Part shown: in pieces, positions 1 to 11,239 of the stretch
Numbering within the stretch: the first letter of the stretch is position 1
Layout: each line of letters begins with the position of its first letter
Origin: Ctena decussata
Taxonomy: Eukaryota > Mollusca > Bivalvia > Lucinida > Lucinidae
Reading direction: 5' to 3'
Assembly (NCBI GenBank): GCA_963989385.1
Contig: OZ022512.1
Location: 26,805,899 to 26,869,898, forward strand
Length of the DNA: 64,000 bases
Program-made: the position numbers and the translations under genes
The notes under the pieces: generated by a model
Told to the model about the DNA's origin: nothing
Seen by the model: the letters and a program-made list of their open reading frames with translations, nothing else
The model's database searches: none

Positions 1-61
1 AATGTGATCAAACTGCATTCTTTTATATAAGAGTTACTTTGAGATATCAGTGTTGGAGATA

Positions 62-356
62 TCAAGACAGGCCCGGATCCAGACCACCACATACTGGTGG
101 GGCTGGGGGGTGTCGATATGTATTTGGGAAGGGAGGGATGAGGAGGGGGGGGGGGGGTTGAAAATGGCATAATAAAGGATAAATTGGATGAGATTTTTGA
201 TAAAGTCTTTTTTTGCCTTAAATATATGTTGTGATATCACATAAGAATCGCCTCGCCGAGGCGATTCTAATGAGATGTCACAACATAAATTTTAATCTAA
301 CCAGACCCAAGTTGCGGGGCTGAAGCCCCAAAGCCCACCCCTGGATCCGGGGCTGC
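62..356. repeat. Nested palindromic repeats
   Basis: An inner hairpin at 225-287 (ATGTTGTGA...TCACAACAT around GCCTCGCCGAGGC) belongs to the 'AACATATGTTGTGACCCCTC' MITE family seen again at 45.7, 51.0, 56.2 and 59.8 kb. It sits between inverted GCCCGGATCCAG flanks (about 68-80 and 341-356). A 13-base G run lies at 145-157. Confidence 0.65.
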
Positions 357-699
357 AAGAGTTGACTGTATTACCTGTACATGTATCTTTGAAAAAAAAA
401 AAAAACAGTGGGAAAAGGGATTTTTACTGTAGAAAGATTTATAGCATGTCAATGGTTACATTACCCTTATCTATATACATGTACTTAATTCATATGTATC
501 AGTGTTCCAGCTAAGATCTTTGAGCAGAGGGGCATTGGTTAGGGCGCTTTTGCATGGTTAAGCAAGATTAGGGCATCGTTTTGGGCAAGATTCTGGGTAT
601 CCTTTCTTGTATCAAGTTCAATGCATAAAAAGTTTATTGAAATTTTTAAATCCTACACTAATTGCTCAAGATTTTAACAGATAAAGATCATGACAGACC

Positions 700-860
700 A
701 CCAGACCAGCAGGTGGCCTAGTGGATTGAGTATTCACCTTTCATACAGGAGGTAATGGGTTGGACTGCCAATGGGTCACACATTCCCAAGTCATAGTTTC
801 AGTCCAGTAGACCAGAAAATGTGCACCCAGTGTGTCCTGAGCTGGAAAAAGTGGTTTTAG
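700..860 (+). repeat. Degenerate tRNA-derived SINE
   Basis: GGTGGCCTAGTGGATTGAG resembles a tRNA A box, and the following segment keeps a weak B-box-like order. A related head is at 23695-23790. Diverged, no clear TSD seen. Confidence 0.4.
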
Positions 861-961
861 GATGATGTTCATAATTGCAGTGTCACTGGGCATTGGCAGT
901 GGCATTCACCATATGGAGCCGGCAAAATTGCAAATACCATATTAATCCTATTAAACACCCT

Positions 962-997
<36 letters not shown>
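962..997 (+). repeat. Poly-G run of 36 bases
   Basis: 36 uninterrupted G residues. Such a tract can form a quadruplex and is hard to sequence, so its exact length is uncertain. Confidence 0.9.
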
Positions 998-999
<2 letters not shown>

Positions 1000-1083
1000 G
1001 CATTTGACAAAGAATGGGTTATTTAGGGTCTAAATTGTAGTAAAACAGCCACTGCCAAATTACCTCTAATAAACAGTCTTGAA

Positions 1084-1300
1084 GTGAATGGGTATACTTT
1101 TATACTATATTTTGCCTCTCTTCTCGGTAGAGGTGGGGTAAACTTTTAAAGGAAAGAAATTGCTCCTGTAGGAGCAAATTCTTTATTTTAAAAGCAGACC
1201 CCATCCCTAAGAGCTACCTCATCCAGAGAAGCAAACAGGAATTCATACAAGTTAATGTAAGATTATTGCAGGAAAAGAAGCAGGGGGTGGCATTTATTTT
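1084..1300. repeat. MITE of the 'GGGTACACTTTCAGGGG' family (diverged)
   Basis: Starts GTGAATGGGTATACTTTTA, with a central hairpin GCTCCTGTAGGAGC in the same place as GCTCCTCTTGGAGC of the copy at 2113. Other members are near 7720, 15490, 21712 and 52320. Confidence 0.55.
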
Positions 1301-1582
1301 AGCAGGGGCATAGGATTAATAGGGTATGCAAGCACAACTCAAAACATGCTGGGGTAATGTGCTTGTTATGGTTTCATACCCAGAGACTAAGGCCTCCCAA
1401 AATTATCATGACTAGACAAACAGTATGTGAAGATCAGGAATTTTTGGCAAACTGATTTGCTTTATCTACTGACAGATAAGTCACAGGGAAGGAAAAATAA
1501 GGCATTAATAGGATCTGTACTTAATGTGATAGGTTTAGCAATTGCATATGTTGTTATTTGTATACTTACTTGAAGAGCAGGG

Positions 1583-1772
1583 GCCATATTGATAAAATGA
1601 CTTAAGTGGTTGCTATGTTGTTGCTAAGGCTGAATTTCTATAAAGGAGATTCCCTAAAACTATGAAGACTGTTCCTCCACAGCAAATTTCATAGTTGTTG
1701 GAAATCTCCTTCGTACAAATTTAGCCTTAGCAACAGCATAGCAATGACTTAAGTGGTTTCATAAATACGACC
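1583..1772. repeat. Palindromic MITE with about 90-bp arms
   Basis: Left arm GACTTAAGTGGTTGCTATG...GTTGCTAAGGCT matches the inverted right arm ending at 1772 (AGCCTTAGCAACAGCATAGC and on). No coding capacity. Confidence 0.75.
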
Positions 1773-1784
1773 ACTGGACAACTA

Positions 1785-2028
1785 GGCCCAGTTGTTCAAA
1801 GCTAACAAAATCATTAGTTAACAAGACGTTAAGTTTTGAAACATATTGTTTGCATAAATAATGCCATTTTTAGCAGTAAAAAATGTGAGAAGCTTTTGCA
1901 GTGCAAAAACTCCTCCCATTTTTTCAGCAAAAAATATTAGTACACTCGATTTTATGTATATTAGCAGACTTAACGAGTCTTTGACAAACAACTTTGTTAA
2001 GCTAATGATGCTTTGAACAAATGGGCCC
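1785..2028. repeat. 'GGGCCCAGTTGTTCAAAGC' palindromic MITE
   Basis: Inverted ends GGCCCAGTTGTTCAAAGC and GCTTTGAACAAATGGGCCC. Same family at 16557-16796, 51657-51857 and 52593-52839, each with an internal 'TGTGAGAAGCTTTTGCAGTG'-type hairpin or its remnant. Confidence 0.8.
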
Positions 2029-2112
2029 TGGATATTACACCCATTTTATATCATTTTCATCTTCAAATTTTAGCTGTTTTAAATCTAGATTTTGCTTAAA
2101 GTACTTATTAAG

Positions 2113-2330
2113 ATGAATGGGTACACTTTCAGGGGAAGCAACTCTGCCATTTTCCATCTCTGCCATCTTCATTTGTGGCGTGCTTCTCAATTGGGGTCAA
2201 CTCCTTAAGGAAAGAATTTGCTCCTCTTGGAGCAAATCATTTCTTTAAGAATAGGCCCTAACTTGGAAGGGTTTGTTCATTCAGGGAAGTGAAATGGAAG
2301 TGATAAAAATTGTTCCCCTTTGTATAATTG
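2113..2330. repeat. MITE of the 'GGGTACACTTTCAGGGG' family
   Basis: Begins AATGGGTACACTTTCAGGGG and has a central hairpin with TTTGCTCCTCTTGGAGCAAA. The terminal sequence is shared with 7722 and, inverted, with about 15600-15630. Confidence 0.65.
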
Positions 2331-2619
2331 GCGAACAAGCACAGAGATGTACCCAGACACCTTAACACTATATCTACCATAAATATTTAGACACATGAAC
2401 CATCCCTCTAATGGGCTGTTCTATCTTGGAATTTGGGCATGCATAAACTGTTGACAAGCAGCACACTGCTTCTAAGGAATAGTCTAATCTACTAAATCTA
2501 GTTTAGCACTATTTGCATAAATACTTATTTTTGTTTTAATTTTTAGTGAAAATTAATGGTCATGCATTCTGTTTTAGTTTGCTAGGTTGTTTCCAGTAGG
2601 CATACAACACTGAAACAAC

Positions 2620-3345
2620 ATCATACGAATGTCATTGCAGTGTCAGGGCACTGCATTGACATTGGTATGAATTTATCAAGACATTGCATTGGCATTGAAA
2701 CTTTGCATTGGCATTGGTTTGAAGTAACTTAGTTGTATGGACATTGCATTGACTTTGGTAGTAAGTTGTCAGGACATTGCATTGACATTGGGTGAGCGCA
2801 GAAGGTTAAGGTCTGGCCTGCTGTTCTACAGTTCTAGTGTCCCAGAGTTTGATTCCCAGAAGAGGAAATATTTTCAATCGTAAACAGGGTTCCATTGTGC
2901 ACAGCTTTTCATTATTACCCTTTCATAGTCCTTGTATGTCTGAAATACTGTTGAAAAGGATGTAAAATCACAGGTTATCAGTCTATAGACATTGATATTG
3001 GTATGAAGTTATCAAGATATTGCATTGGCATTGGTATGAAGTTGTTAGGACTTCGCATTGACATTGCTTTGAAATTGTCTTGACATTGCATTTACATTAG
3101 TAGTAGGTTGCCAGGACTTTGCATTGACATGGGTATAAAGTTGTCAGGACATTGCATTGACATTGGTATGAAGTTGTAAGGAATTGCATTGACATTTGTA
3201 TAAAATCATTGGGACTTTGCATTCACATGAGTATAAAGTTGTCAGGACATTGCATTTACATTGATGTGAAGTTGTAAGGACATTGCGTTGACATTTATAT
3301 AAAGATGTTGGGACATTGCATTGACATTGGTATGAAGTTGTTTCA
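2620..3345 (+). repeat. About 34-bp tandem satellite, interrupted by a SINE
   Basis: Repeats of GACATTGCATTGACATTGGT followed by ATGAAGTTGTCAG, period about 34 bp, with about 15 diverged units. 2791-2987 is a SINE inserted in a unit. Confidence 0.85.
2791..2987 (+). mobile_element. tRNA-derived SINE (family A) inside satellite
   Basis: A tRNA-like head (GAGTTTGATTCCC resembling a B box) is followed by the body with AATATTTTCAATCGTAAAC and GAAATACTGTTGAAAAGGA, shared with 12284-12482 and with the minus copy split at 28.4/30.9 kb. Flanking GACATTG at 2784-2790 and 2988-2994 may be the TSD. Confidence 0.75.
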
Positions 3346-3611
3346 ACTTATATGCCTGCTGGATTGAAATGTATTTCATATTTTATAGGCCATAATGTAA
3401 AGTACATATATAATTTGCTTGCAGCTTGCTATATCTGTCTGCATAAAATGCTCATAGCTTGCTTTGTTCCTTTGCTTTTTTTAATGGTATGACTGGGTCT
3501 TACCTATACATGGGTATGTGTGTATGAAATTTTTAGTTATGTTTCTATTCTCAGTTAAATGTCAGTACAAATATGTAGAGTTATGATAAGATTGTTGATT
3601 CCTGTTGGTTT

Positions 3612-3812
3612 TTTAACCCTTTAAGCGCAAAAAAGCAGACAACAAAATTTGTGTCTGCAAAATTTCAAAATGTTTCTTCCAAGGCTATATCATATTGAGA
3701 ATTCAAAGACTAGAGGGCAAACAGTGGAGTTCAATATGAGCCACCTCATCAAGTTCTACGCTGTTTGCAAATTCAACTATTTTCATCTCTGGCCCTTAAA
3801 ATGTTTATGCAC
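3612..3812 (+). repeat. Dispersed repeat B, + copy
   Basis: Starts AACCCTTTAAGCGCAAAAAAG, then CAGACAACAAAATT and ACTAGAGGGCAAACAG. Inverted copies at 9873-10075 and 16868-17005. Non-coding. Confidence 0.7.
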
Positions 3813-4379
3813 AGTCATGGAACAGAGTTTAACTGAATTGTGAAAAATAGAGTAAATTGTAATTTTTATGGTTATTGCACCATCTTAGATAGAATTTTAA
3901 GAATTATTTTAGCTTCTCATCTATTAGTTTTCTGTACCATGGTCTTTATTTTATGTCTGTTTTGGTTCACTTGTAATATTCAAATATTTGTTAGATGTAC
4001 AATTTAAGTTCAGAACAGCTGGATTAAGATGCTACTGGGTCTTTTCCAGTCTTTTATGATAGTTGCCTTCTTAGAGGCAAGAAGAAAAAAGCAAGTGACA
4101 ATAAAAAGAGGATTTCCATCGTAAGTTTCCTTTAACTCAAGTTTTTGTCTATTTATGGCAGAGTTGTGAACCTTGTAGTATATATACACCATTGGTTTTC
4201 AGTTAGTAAATTTGCTTTGGCATTAAAGGATCTGATGTTGTTGAAATTTGATGCATTTCTAATTTCAGGGTTCTTTTAAAATCTGGTACTTGAATAAAAC
4301 AAATACAGGGTGCTTCTTGTTATATGACATAATTGTTTTGTTTTTGTTTGTTTGTTTTTATAGAGAGCATTATTAGATA

Positions 4380-4740
4380 TGTAGAAGATATGTATACCGG
4401 TAAGATGATGTGAGCAATATATGAGATATATGAGAGGCATATGAAATATTATATAAGAAATATATATGAAATGTATATATGAGATATAAGAAATTTGAGT
4501 GAAGTATATGGCATAGAAAGTATATGAAACATGTTTCTGATATGTTCATTATGTGTACATCGGGGGTAGTATGATATGAGCTTTCCCACTTAAAAGATGC
4601 TTTAGGGATGTACGAACAAAGCAGATCTGCAGACTGATCTAAATGATAGTCGTTTCTGCATGTCTTATGGTATTTTCACCCATGGTGAGGCTCATATACA
4701 TATACAGTATTTGTATGGGGTGCACTTATACTATATACAC
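4380..4740. other. AT-rich low-complexity stretch
   Basis: Runs of TATATGAGATATATGAGAG-type sequence to about 4520, then unremarkable sequence. No gene seen. Confidence 0.5.
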
Positions 4741-4847
4741 AGTAATCCCAGTTTTTGAATATCCATAATTGAATTTTGGATAATCATATTTCATTTTTGG
4801 ATAAACAGATTTTTATTTTGTGATTGATATTGAATGGTTGTGGATAT

Positions 4848-4849
<2 letters not shown>

Positions 4850-4879
<30 letters not shown>
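4850..4879. repeat. Poly-T run of 30 bases
   Basis: Uninterrupted T run within an AT-rich region that repeats 'GGATATCC/GGATAATC' words on both sides of the 4979-5529 element. Confidence 0.85.
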
Positions 4880-4978
4880 CATATCAATAATTTGACATCT
4901 GGAAAATCATATTTCTTTGTTTTTGATATTTATGCCTCTGCCAGAATGGCGGAAGGGCATTAAGTGTTGCCCTCAGTA

Positions 4979-5529
4979 TACTGTAAAACACTTATATTTG
5001 GCGGCAGCAAACTTTGGCGGTTTTATAATATGGACCTTTTGGCGGATTTTTATTTTGGCGGTTTGGTTATTTCTCAAACAAAATATTCCTGCTGACGTCG
5101 TATTTGGCTCTTGAGTTGAGCTCTGTATTGTCATGTTGATTAAAATAATAACAATTATTATCATAATCATGTTACATTTTGCGTAGTTAATCGCTTAAAG
5201 TAAACAAATGCAAATTAAGATACAAACAGATTTTGCGTTCTTTCTGATTTAATCAACTTAATTAAAACACTAATTAGTATGGTGAGAACAATTTCATACT
5301 CTGTTGCCTCCCACTTGTTGTTTGCGAGGCATTTTCCTTAGCGCTAATATATGTGATGTGTATTAGCTTTGATATTTTGGTAAAGGTAATAGGATTATAT
5401 GCTCAATAATATTTTTTCTTCTTTCAGTATCATGAGTTTATATTGGCGGCATTTTAATTTGGCGATTTTCTTCTTTTCCGCCAATATCGCCAAAATAAAG
5501 TGACCGCCAAATATAAGTGTTTTACAGTA
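4979..5529. mobile_element. Non-autonomous DNA element with TA/TATA TSD and long TIRs
   Basis: TIRs CTGTAAAACACTTATATTTG on both ends (4981 on, and inverted to 5527), flanked by TATA on both sides. Many TTGGCGG / CCGCCAA words inside. The TA duplication suggests a Tc1/mariner-like mobiliser. No transposase. Confidence 0.8.
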
Positions 5530-6018
5530 TATAAATTTTGGATTTCAATTTTTAGCAGGACTTTCATATATCTGTAATTCAATTGATGGATATCCAGTTT
5601 TCGTCTTGAGTTTGCAATAACTTAAAATATGATATTTTTAATCAAATTTAAGATATCCTTAAATCCAAGGTTGGATATCATGAAATCAAGAATATTGGAT
5701 ACCCATCAAAAGTATTATAGATATCCAAAACCAGTTTAATGGTATCCATAAATTGGGAATACATAGTAATATAGCACCCAGTATATGGTATATGTACATA
5801 CATTTACATGTGAGATATGAATGAAGTGTAGCAGTATAGTGGCTAGTCAGCTTCAGGGTAGTGCAATGCTTTATAGAGACACAATCTGTGTGTGAGGCTC
5901 AGGAAGTAAAGATGTTTTAGTTAGTTTGTTTATCTGTTAATTCAGACCAGATTTGTATGTCAGTGATTCTGTGTACATTTTGTGTGACTTTCAGCTGGTA
6001 TTGGTTAAATGATAAATA

Positions 6019-6094
6019 TGTAACATGGGTCACTTATCCAAGTATGAGCTAAGTACTACTCAGTTCGTTCTTGGATGTGTGACCCATGTTACAT
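6019..6094. repeat. Hairpin with 25-bp arms
   Basis: TGTAACATGGGTCAC... is inverted as ...GTGACCCATGTTACA around a 28-base loop. Confidence 0.8.
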
Positions 6095-6118
6095 ACATTT
6101 ACAATACTGCTTGGACTT

Positions 6119-6183
6119 TCGGGAGCTCAGGTAGCTTTGTGGGTGAAGCACTGGCCTGCTAAGTTAGAGGTCTCAGCTTGGAC
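6119..6183 (+). repeat. tRNA-like SINE head
   Basis: GAGCTCAGGTAGCTTTGTGG resembles a tRNA A-box region; the B box (GTCTCAGCTTGGACC) is eroded. It ends against the MITE at 6203. Confidence 0.45.
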
Positions 6184-6202
6184 CATGAGCTGGAAAGATT
6201 AT

Positions 6203-6447
6203 ATATGAGCCGCGACACGAGAAAACCAACAATGTGGTTGTGCGCCCAGTGCAGACTCAGATCCGCCTGGGAATCCGTCCAGTTTGACCAGACTCTTCGT
6301 GAAGTGCTCAAAGGGTAGCTAAGGGTCTAAGCTACCTCCATGCGGACAGCGAAGACTCTGATCAGACTGAGCGGATGCCCAGGCTGATCTGAGTTTGCGC
6401 TGGACGCATGACCATATTGTTGGTTTTCTCATGTCGCGGCTCATATA
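6203..6447. repeat. 'TGAGCCGCGACACGAGAAAACC' palindromic MITE, copy 1
   Basis: Long inverted repeat: GAGCCGCGACACGAGAAAAC at the left, its inverse to 6447, with CAGACTCAGATC and GATCAGACTGAGCGGATGCC inside. Copies 8356-8590 and 46326-46557. Confidence 0.85.
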
Positions 6448-6673
6448 TCTTTAGTTGAGCTTTTTGTGAGCATTGGGGCTCATTCTGTATGAATTCATTG
6501 GTATCCTTTATTTTTAACCTACAAATTAATAGTATTTGTTACTAGATTTAAAAGTCTCGAGGTGCAAGACACAAAGAAATTAACTGTCATGGCCCATTGC
6601 ATTTAGTAATGTTACAAAATAGGTTTCTGGTAAAGGAGCCAAAATGCTATATGGTAATGATATGAGTGTGAGT

Positions 6674-6720
6674 TAAGCTTGCATTAGGCATACTTTGTTG
6701 TCTTCTGTCAATTCTTTCAC
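6674..6720 (+). repeat. Remnant 3' end of a HINE-like element
   Basis: GGCATACTTTGTTGTCTTCTG resembles the 3' end of the element at 12641-13457 (GGCGCGCTTTGTTGTCTTCT). Confidence 0.45.
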
Positions 6721-7285
6721 ATACTGTAATTGTACAAATGTTCGGGGTGTACTAATTTTCATGATTTTCGCAGTCAACTTATTTGCACAAACTCATATGC
6801 CTGTGACTGTAATGATTTTACAAAGGAATAATAGGAAAACATGACAAAATCGCAGACTTATATACCCGGGAATATGTCTAAAACGGGGAACTTCTGTCCC
6901 AGCGAACATAAATACCAATTACAGTGTTATTCTTTTAAAAATCAGCTGCAATGCTTTGCCATAATAACCCTGATTAGTACTGGAAACCAATTTATTTTTA
7001 TGGCTAATAATATTCTTGTTTTGACGATGACACCTTAAATCACAGCAATAGATTGTTATGAGATACTTTGCCATCTCATTTTTAACATTGCAGAATTCAA
7101 ATCTCTTGTGATTTATTTTTGTGAAATTTTCATCCTCTTGAAAGTCATGAAAACAAGCGAGTAGCACCCAAAGTTAAATTGGTTTATTATTATGATTGCC
7201 TACCATACTGCAATTATTTAAAAAAAAAAAAAACTGAACAAGTTTTATTACCTAGTATTGTGTCAAAATTGCCTATCGAATGACT

Positions 7286-7345
7286 AACAGTGCTGATCCT
7301 GATCAGACTGCTCAAGGAGCAGTCTGATCAGGATCTACACTGTTT
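7286..7345. repeat. 60-bp hairpin MITE (AACAGTG...CACTGTT)
   Basis: Near-perfect hairpin GATCAGACTGCTC/GAGCAGTCTGATC with AACAGTG ends. Sister hairpins at 14181-14244 and 53208-53269 keep the ends but change the stem sequence. Confidence 0.75.
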
Positions 7346-7379
7346 ACCTAGCACTCTCTGTCCCAATATATATGGCTAT

Positions 7380-7720
7380 TATCGTATTTTTCTGAACATT
7401 TTTCTTGCACAGAATATACTGTTAATACTTCAAATTCACAAAATAATAGCTTTAGCAATTTAGTTTTCTTTCTTTTTTTTTCTCAGCATATGATAAGACT
7501 ATCATTTAACAGTAATATTTTTGTATAAAAATTTATATTAAACCTCCAGGTAATAGTTGGGTTGTTCTTTGTCTTTGTTCGTAAGTTCTCATCTCCCCAT
7601 GCGCTCCAGATAAGGTGAGGTTTTGGTCATCATTCTGGGGTCATTTTGTTATTTAAAAACTGAAAAAATGTATTGTTTCATATTGTTTCACCTCAGAACT
7701 GCCTTGATCAGGCATATCTA
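7380..7720. other. No gene or clear repeat
   Basis: AT-rich sequence with short A and T runs; nothing assignable. Confidence 0.4.
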
Positions 7721-8124
7721 AGGAAATAGCTACACTTTCAGGGGAAGCAACTCTGCCATGTTCATTTTTGCCTCGCTTATTAGGATTAACTACTATAGAA
7801 ACAAATTGTTACCTTTAAGAGTAGACCCCTTTCGCCCCGACAAGCAAACAAAAAACTTTGAAAGTTGTGTTTCATTATAAAAATGGCGGAAAAAACATTA
7901 AAGTGTCTCCATATACCTTAATAGGGCCACAACAATTGTCTATATTTCCTTTTGGAGAATGGATTAGAAATGATCTCAGGATTACCATTGAAGCTCCTCC
8001 TAGTCTGGACCCCTGTCGGTATCCCCATAAATCGACACGGCACACCTGACTACTGCTAACAAGTATTCTGCACTTCATGCAAAAGTTACTACAGGCCTCA
8101 TACCAATTATGCACTTCATTCACT

Positions 8125-8285
8125 TTGTTCAGCCTTTTCTACACTCCGGACTACCAATCCAGGGGTCGCAAGATCGATCCCCCGCCTCTCCTGTCTTTCG
8201 GATGAGACTTTAAACCGAGGTCCCGTCTCCATATGACCTCGTTGTTGGTGGGACGTTAAACCCGAGTTCACTCACTCACTCAGCC
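8125..8285 (+). mobile_element. 5'-truncated tRNA-derived SINE
   Basis: B-box-like AGATCGATCCCC is followed by CGGATGAGACTTTAAACCGA, a body sequence I associate with the Nin-type conserved domain of invertebrate SINEs, and by a (ACTC)n tail at 8270-8283. Confidence 0.65.
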
Positions 8286-8355
8286 TTTTCTGACAATATG
8301 TCAGTCTGTTACCAGTACATGTATCAGCCTCCATTTCTAGCCTTCACTGACTATA

Positions 8356-8590
8356 ATTGAGCCTTGACACGACAAGGCCAACAAAGTGGCATGTGTATCC
8401 AGCATAGACTCAGATCAGCCTTGCCATCAGCCCAGTTTGATCAGAGTCGCTGGAGGTAGCTTAAACCCTTAGCTACCTTTAAAGTGCACAGCAAAGACTC
8501 TGATCAGACTGGGCGGATGCCCAGGCTGATATGAGTCTTAGCTGGGCTCACACGCCAATTTGTTGGTTTTGTTGTGTTGGGGCCCAATTA
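8356..8590. repeat. 'TGAGCCGCGACACG' palindromic MITE, copy 2
   Basis: Diverged ends (TTGAGCCTTGACACGACAAG), same internal ACTCAGATCAGCCT and GATCAGACTGGGCGGATGCC. Confidence 0.8.
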
Positions 8591-9390
8591 TGTTAGAACC
8601 CTTGACAGCTATTATTTTTTTCTATTTTATCCCATAACCTTGCAAGGTCGTTGGGGTACCATAGATGACTTTGAAACAATCCCTTTCCTCCTTGTCCTGT
8701 TTTCAGCTGCCCTAGCTGAGCTGGCAAATCCATCCCTGTCCACTCTTTAATATTGTCTGTTCACCTCTTTTTCTGTCTACCTCTTCTTTTTACTTTCAAT
8801 GTGCCCTGTAGAATCATCTTTGCTAAACCAGAAAACATTGAGATCTTGACAGCGCAGGCTTGAAAATAGACACCATTCTTTGACCGTAGAAATTCCCTGA
8901 AAGATTCTGAGTATTGAGATAGAGATAGCGAGGTTTGAACAAGAGCGCGGAGCTAGTTGATGGTTCTAGGGGGTCTGCTATGTTGGCATTCCATCAGCAA
9001 TTTTGGTTGTAAAACCAAATTGTCCCTTTTTAGGACAATTACCTCAGATCAGCCTGCGCACCCACGTCGTCGGCAATCTACTAAAGGCTCTTAATTGCTA
9101 GATTTCGTGAATTCAGACTACTTTTGCAGGCACCTTAAATCAATTTTCTGCGTGATGTCAACATCCGGGTTTATCAAACACGGAGTAGAAGATTAAGATG
9201 GAGCAAAAAAAAAAATAAATAAAAAATAAATGAACGAAAGTCTCTATGTTTAAAATTTCTGACGCTGCTAAGCGATACCCGAAAATGTTTGAATCGGTTA
9301 CTGATTCTTTAAATGCCCCGTTTCAGGACAGAAAAAAACGCGTTTTTAGCGACGCCGACCAAAATACATTAGAGAGTATGGTGAACATAA
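8590..9390. other. Gene-poor stretch with one protein-like ORF start
   Basis: No repeat recognised to 9040. 9246-9410 encodes about 50 residues of balanced composition (see findings) that run on into the palindromic element, so it is not called a gene. Confidence 0.4.
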
Positions 9391-9393
9391 ATA

Positions 9394-9752
9394 CAGGGTA
9401 TAAACCAGTCCGCCAATTTTCGCTTCCTGCAGAGACTGTACATCATATTTGGCTTCCGCCGAGACTGTCCGCGATCTCTTGCTTCCTGCAGGGACTACTG
9501 TCCTCGAAAAATGGCTTCCTGCCGAGACTGTCCGCGTGACTCTGCTTCCTGCCGAGAGCCTCGACAGGAAGCAGAATCACGCGGACAGTCTCGGCAGGAA
9601 GCAGAATCACGCGAAAAGTCTCTGCAGGAAGCCATTTATCATGTACAGAAGTCTCGGCAGGAAGCAAGAGATCGCAGACAGTCTCGGCGGAAGCCAAATA
9701 TGATGTACAGTCTCTGCAGGAAGCGGAAATTAGCGGAATCGATTATACCCTG
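9394..9752. mobile_element. 359-bp palindromic element built from GCTTCCTGCCGAGACTGT units
   Basis: CAGGGTATAA is inverted at both ends; the whole element folds back on itself. Each arm holds five copies of GCTTCCTGC(C/A)GAGACTGT spaced about 30 bp, and the centre lies near 9550. Non-coding; the ORFs crossing it are by-products of the repeats. Confidence 0.85.
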
Positions 9753-9872
9753 TGATAAACACTGGCGGATATCCTTTGAGTTTTGTAAAATCCATAAAAA
9801 AAACCCCAAAAAACTTGACCACCTGAAGTGCGTGAAGTGCTTCATGGCTGCATGATGCAGGGTGTACTTCTG

Positions 9873-10075
9873 TCTATCATGGTTTTAAGCATCAACAATG
9901 AAAATCGTTGAATTCGCAAACAGCGTAGATCCAGATGTGGCGGCTCATCTTGATCTATACTGTTTGCCCTCTAGTCTTTGATTTCTTAATATGATATAGC
10001 ACTGACGCAATTTTTTTAAACTTTGAAGACGTTAATTTTGTCGTCTGCTTTTTGGCGCTTTCAGGATCACTTTTC
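9873..10075 (-). repeat. Dispersed repeat B, - copy
   Basis: Inverse of 3612-3812 over about 190 bp, including the CTCTAGTCTTTGATTTCTTA and GTCGTCTGCTTTTTGGCGCT segments. Confidence 0.7.
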
Positions 10076-10111
10076 CATCTATTGTATCTGTTTCCACCTA
10101 CAGTAACGGTG

Positions 10112-10216
10112 CCAGCAGGCACATGATGTTGAAATGACGTCGTACTAACGTCGTTGCGACGTAATGACGTTGCATCGACATCAGTACGACGTCATTCGAC
10201 GTCATGTGCCAGCTTG
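10112..10216. repeat. 'CAGCAGGCACATGACGT' MITE, copy 1
   Basis: Inverted ends GCCAGCAGGCACATGATGTT and GACGTCATGTGCCAGC; interior is alternating ACGTCG/CGACGT. Copies at 15783-15866 and 27047-27154; a relative with TTGATTCAACG interior at 21502-21606. Confidence 0.8.
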
Positions 10217-10219
10217 GTA

Positions 10220-11019
10220 CTTTGTCCACCTACTGTAACAGTGGCATGTCTAAAGTTTCCGATAAGTTAAGGAAGGCCAGTTGTAGCTACCGTGCCTAAT
10301 TATAACATCATATAACATGCATGCGCTCAGCGTAGGGTGTTGAAAATGAGCATGTAGGAAATGTAGTTTGCTTCGTAAATGTTACTTATTGCCAAAGACA
10401 GATTCTGCCTTGGTTACTTTTCGCCCGTGTCCCTTCATTTATTTTTCATAAAACTGTTTTTGGATGACAGCATATTCTGTCTTGCAGCAAATTACTGCAT
10501 AGGGAGTCAAACCGGAAGTAAAGTTGTTTTAAAGTGATATCACCGTTAGATCATGAATTTTTTGACAGATTGACGTTTTGATGCATTCATTTTAGCTGAG
10601 ATTTTTTCTCTGTTCGACCTGTACATGTACTGTCATTGAGAAATGCTGCATTCCGAGAATCATCGATAAATTCCGTCCTATCCCGACATTCTTCCAGATT
10701 TCAGTGGCTGTCAAAATGCCCCTGACCCACGAGTAATAAGTTTTTAATCAATCATGTATTTGATACCCTGATTAATTACCTACATGTTTCTTAATCATTT
10801 TGGTCACTTTCAAAATTTTCGTGGTGGTGTTTAGACGTCCTTATTTTCGTGCTAAATTATTATAGATCTGTATGGATTGCACCGGAAAACAGTAAATTAT
10901 TTTAAAGAAATAAAAATTTCAAAATGATAAGGTAACAAAAAAGTGAAAAGGGCACAAACGTTTTAATTGTTTTAAAACATTTTAAGAAAGGCAATTAAGA
11001 GAGAAAATAAGACAGGAAA
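10220..11019. other. Upstream region of the Reeler gene
   Basis: Low-repeat sequence that should hold the promoter and 5' UTR; no convincing TATA box or upstream exon could be assigned. Confidence 0.35.
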
Positions 11020-11239
11020 ATGTTGGAGATAATTATTTTGGTTGTTATATTTGTTGGCGGAGTGAACAGCCATAGCTATGGCGCGGACTTACAAGCCTGT
11101 GATACAATGAAGCCAGGGCACGCCGGGGTTCTTCGACAGAGGACCCGAAGTCCCTACACTATACAGACTAACAATAGATTCTATGTTCCTTGTCAGACAC
11201 AGCCTATTATGGGTCGACAAATGACCTGTGGTGTTATTG
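11020..11239 (+). CDS. Reeler gene exon 1 (signal peptide, Reeler start)
   Basis: Encodes residues 1-73 plus the first base of codon 74. It carries the signal peptide and cysteines C27, C58 and C70. The donor GTAAGT follows directly; the frame reads through it to a stop within about 70 bases, so splicing is required. Confidence 0.9.
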
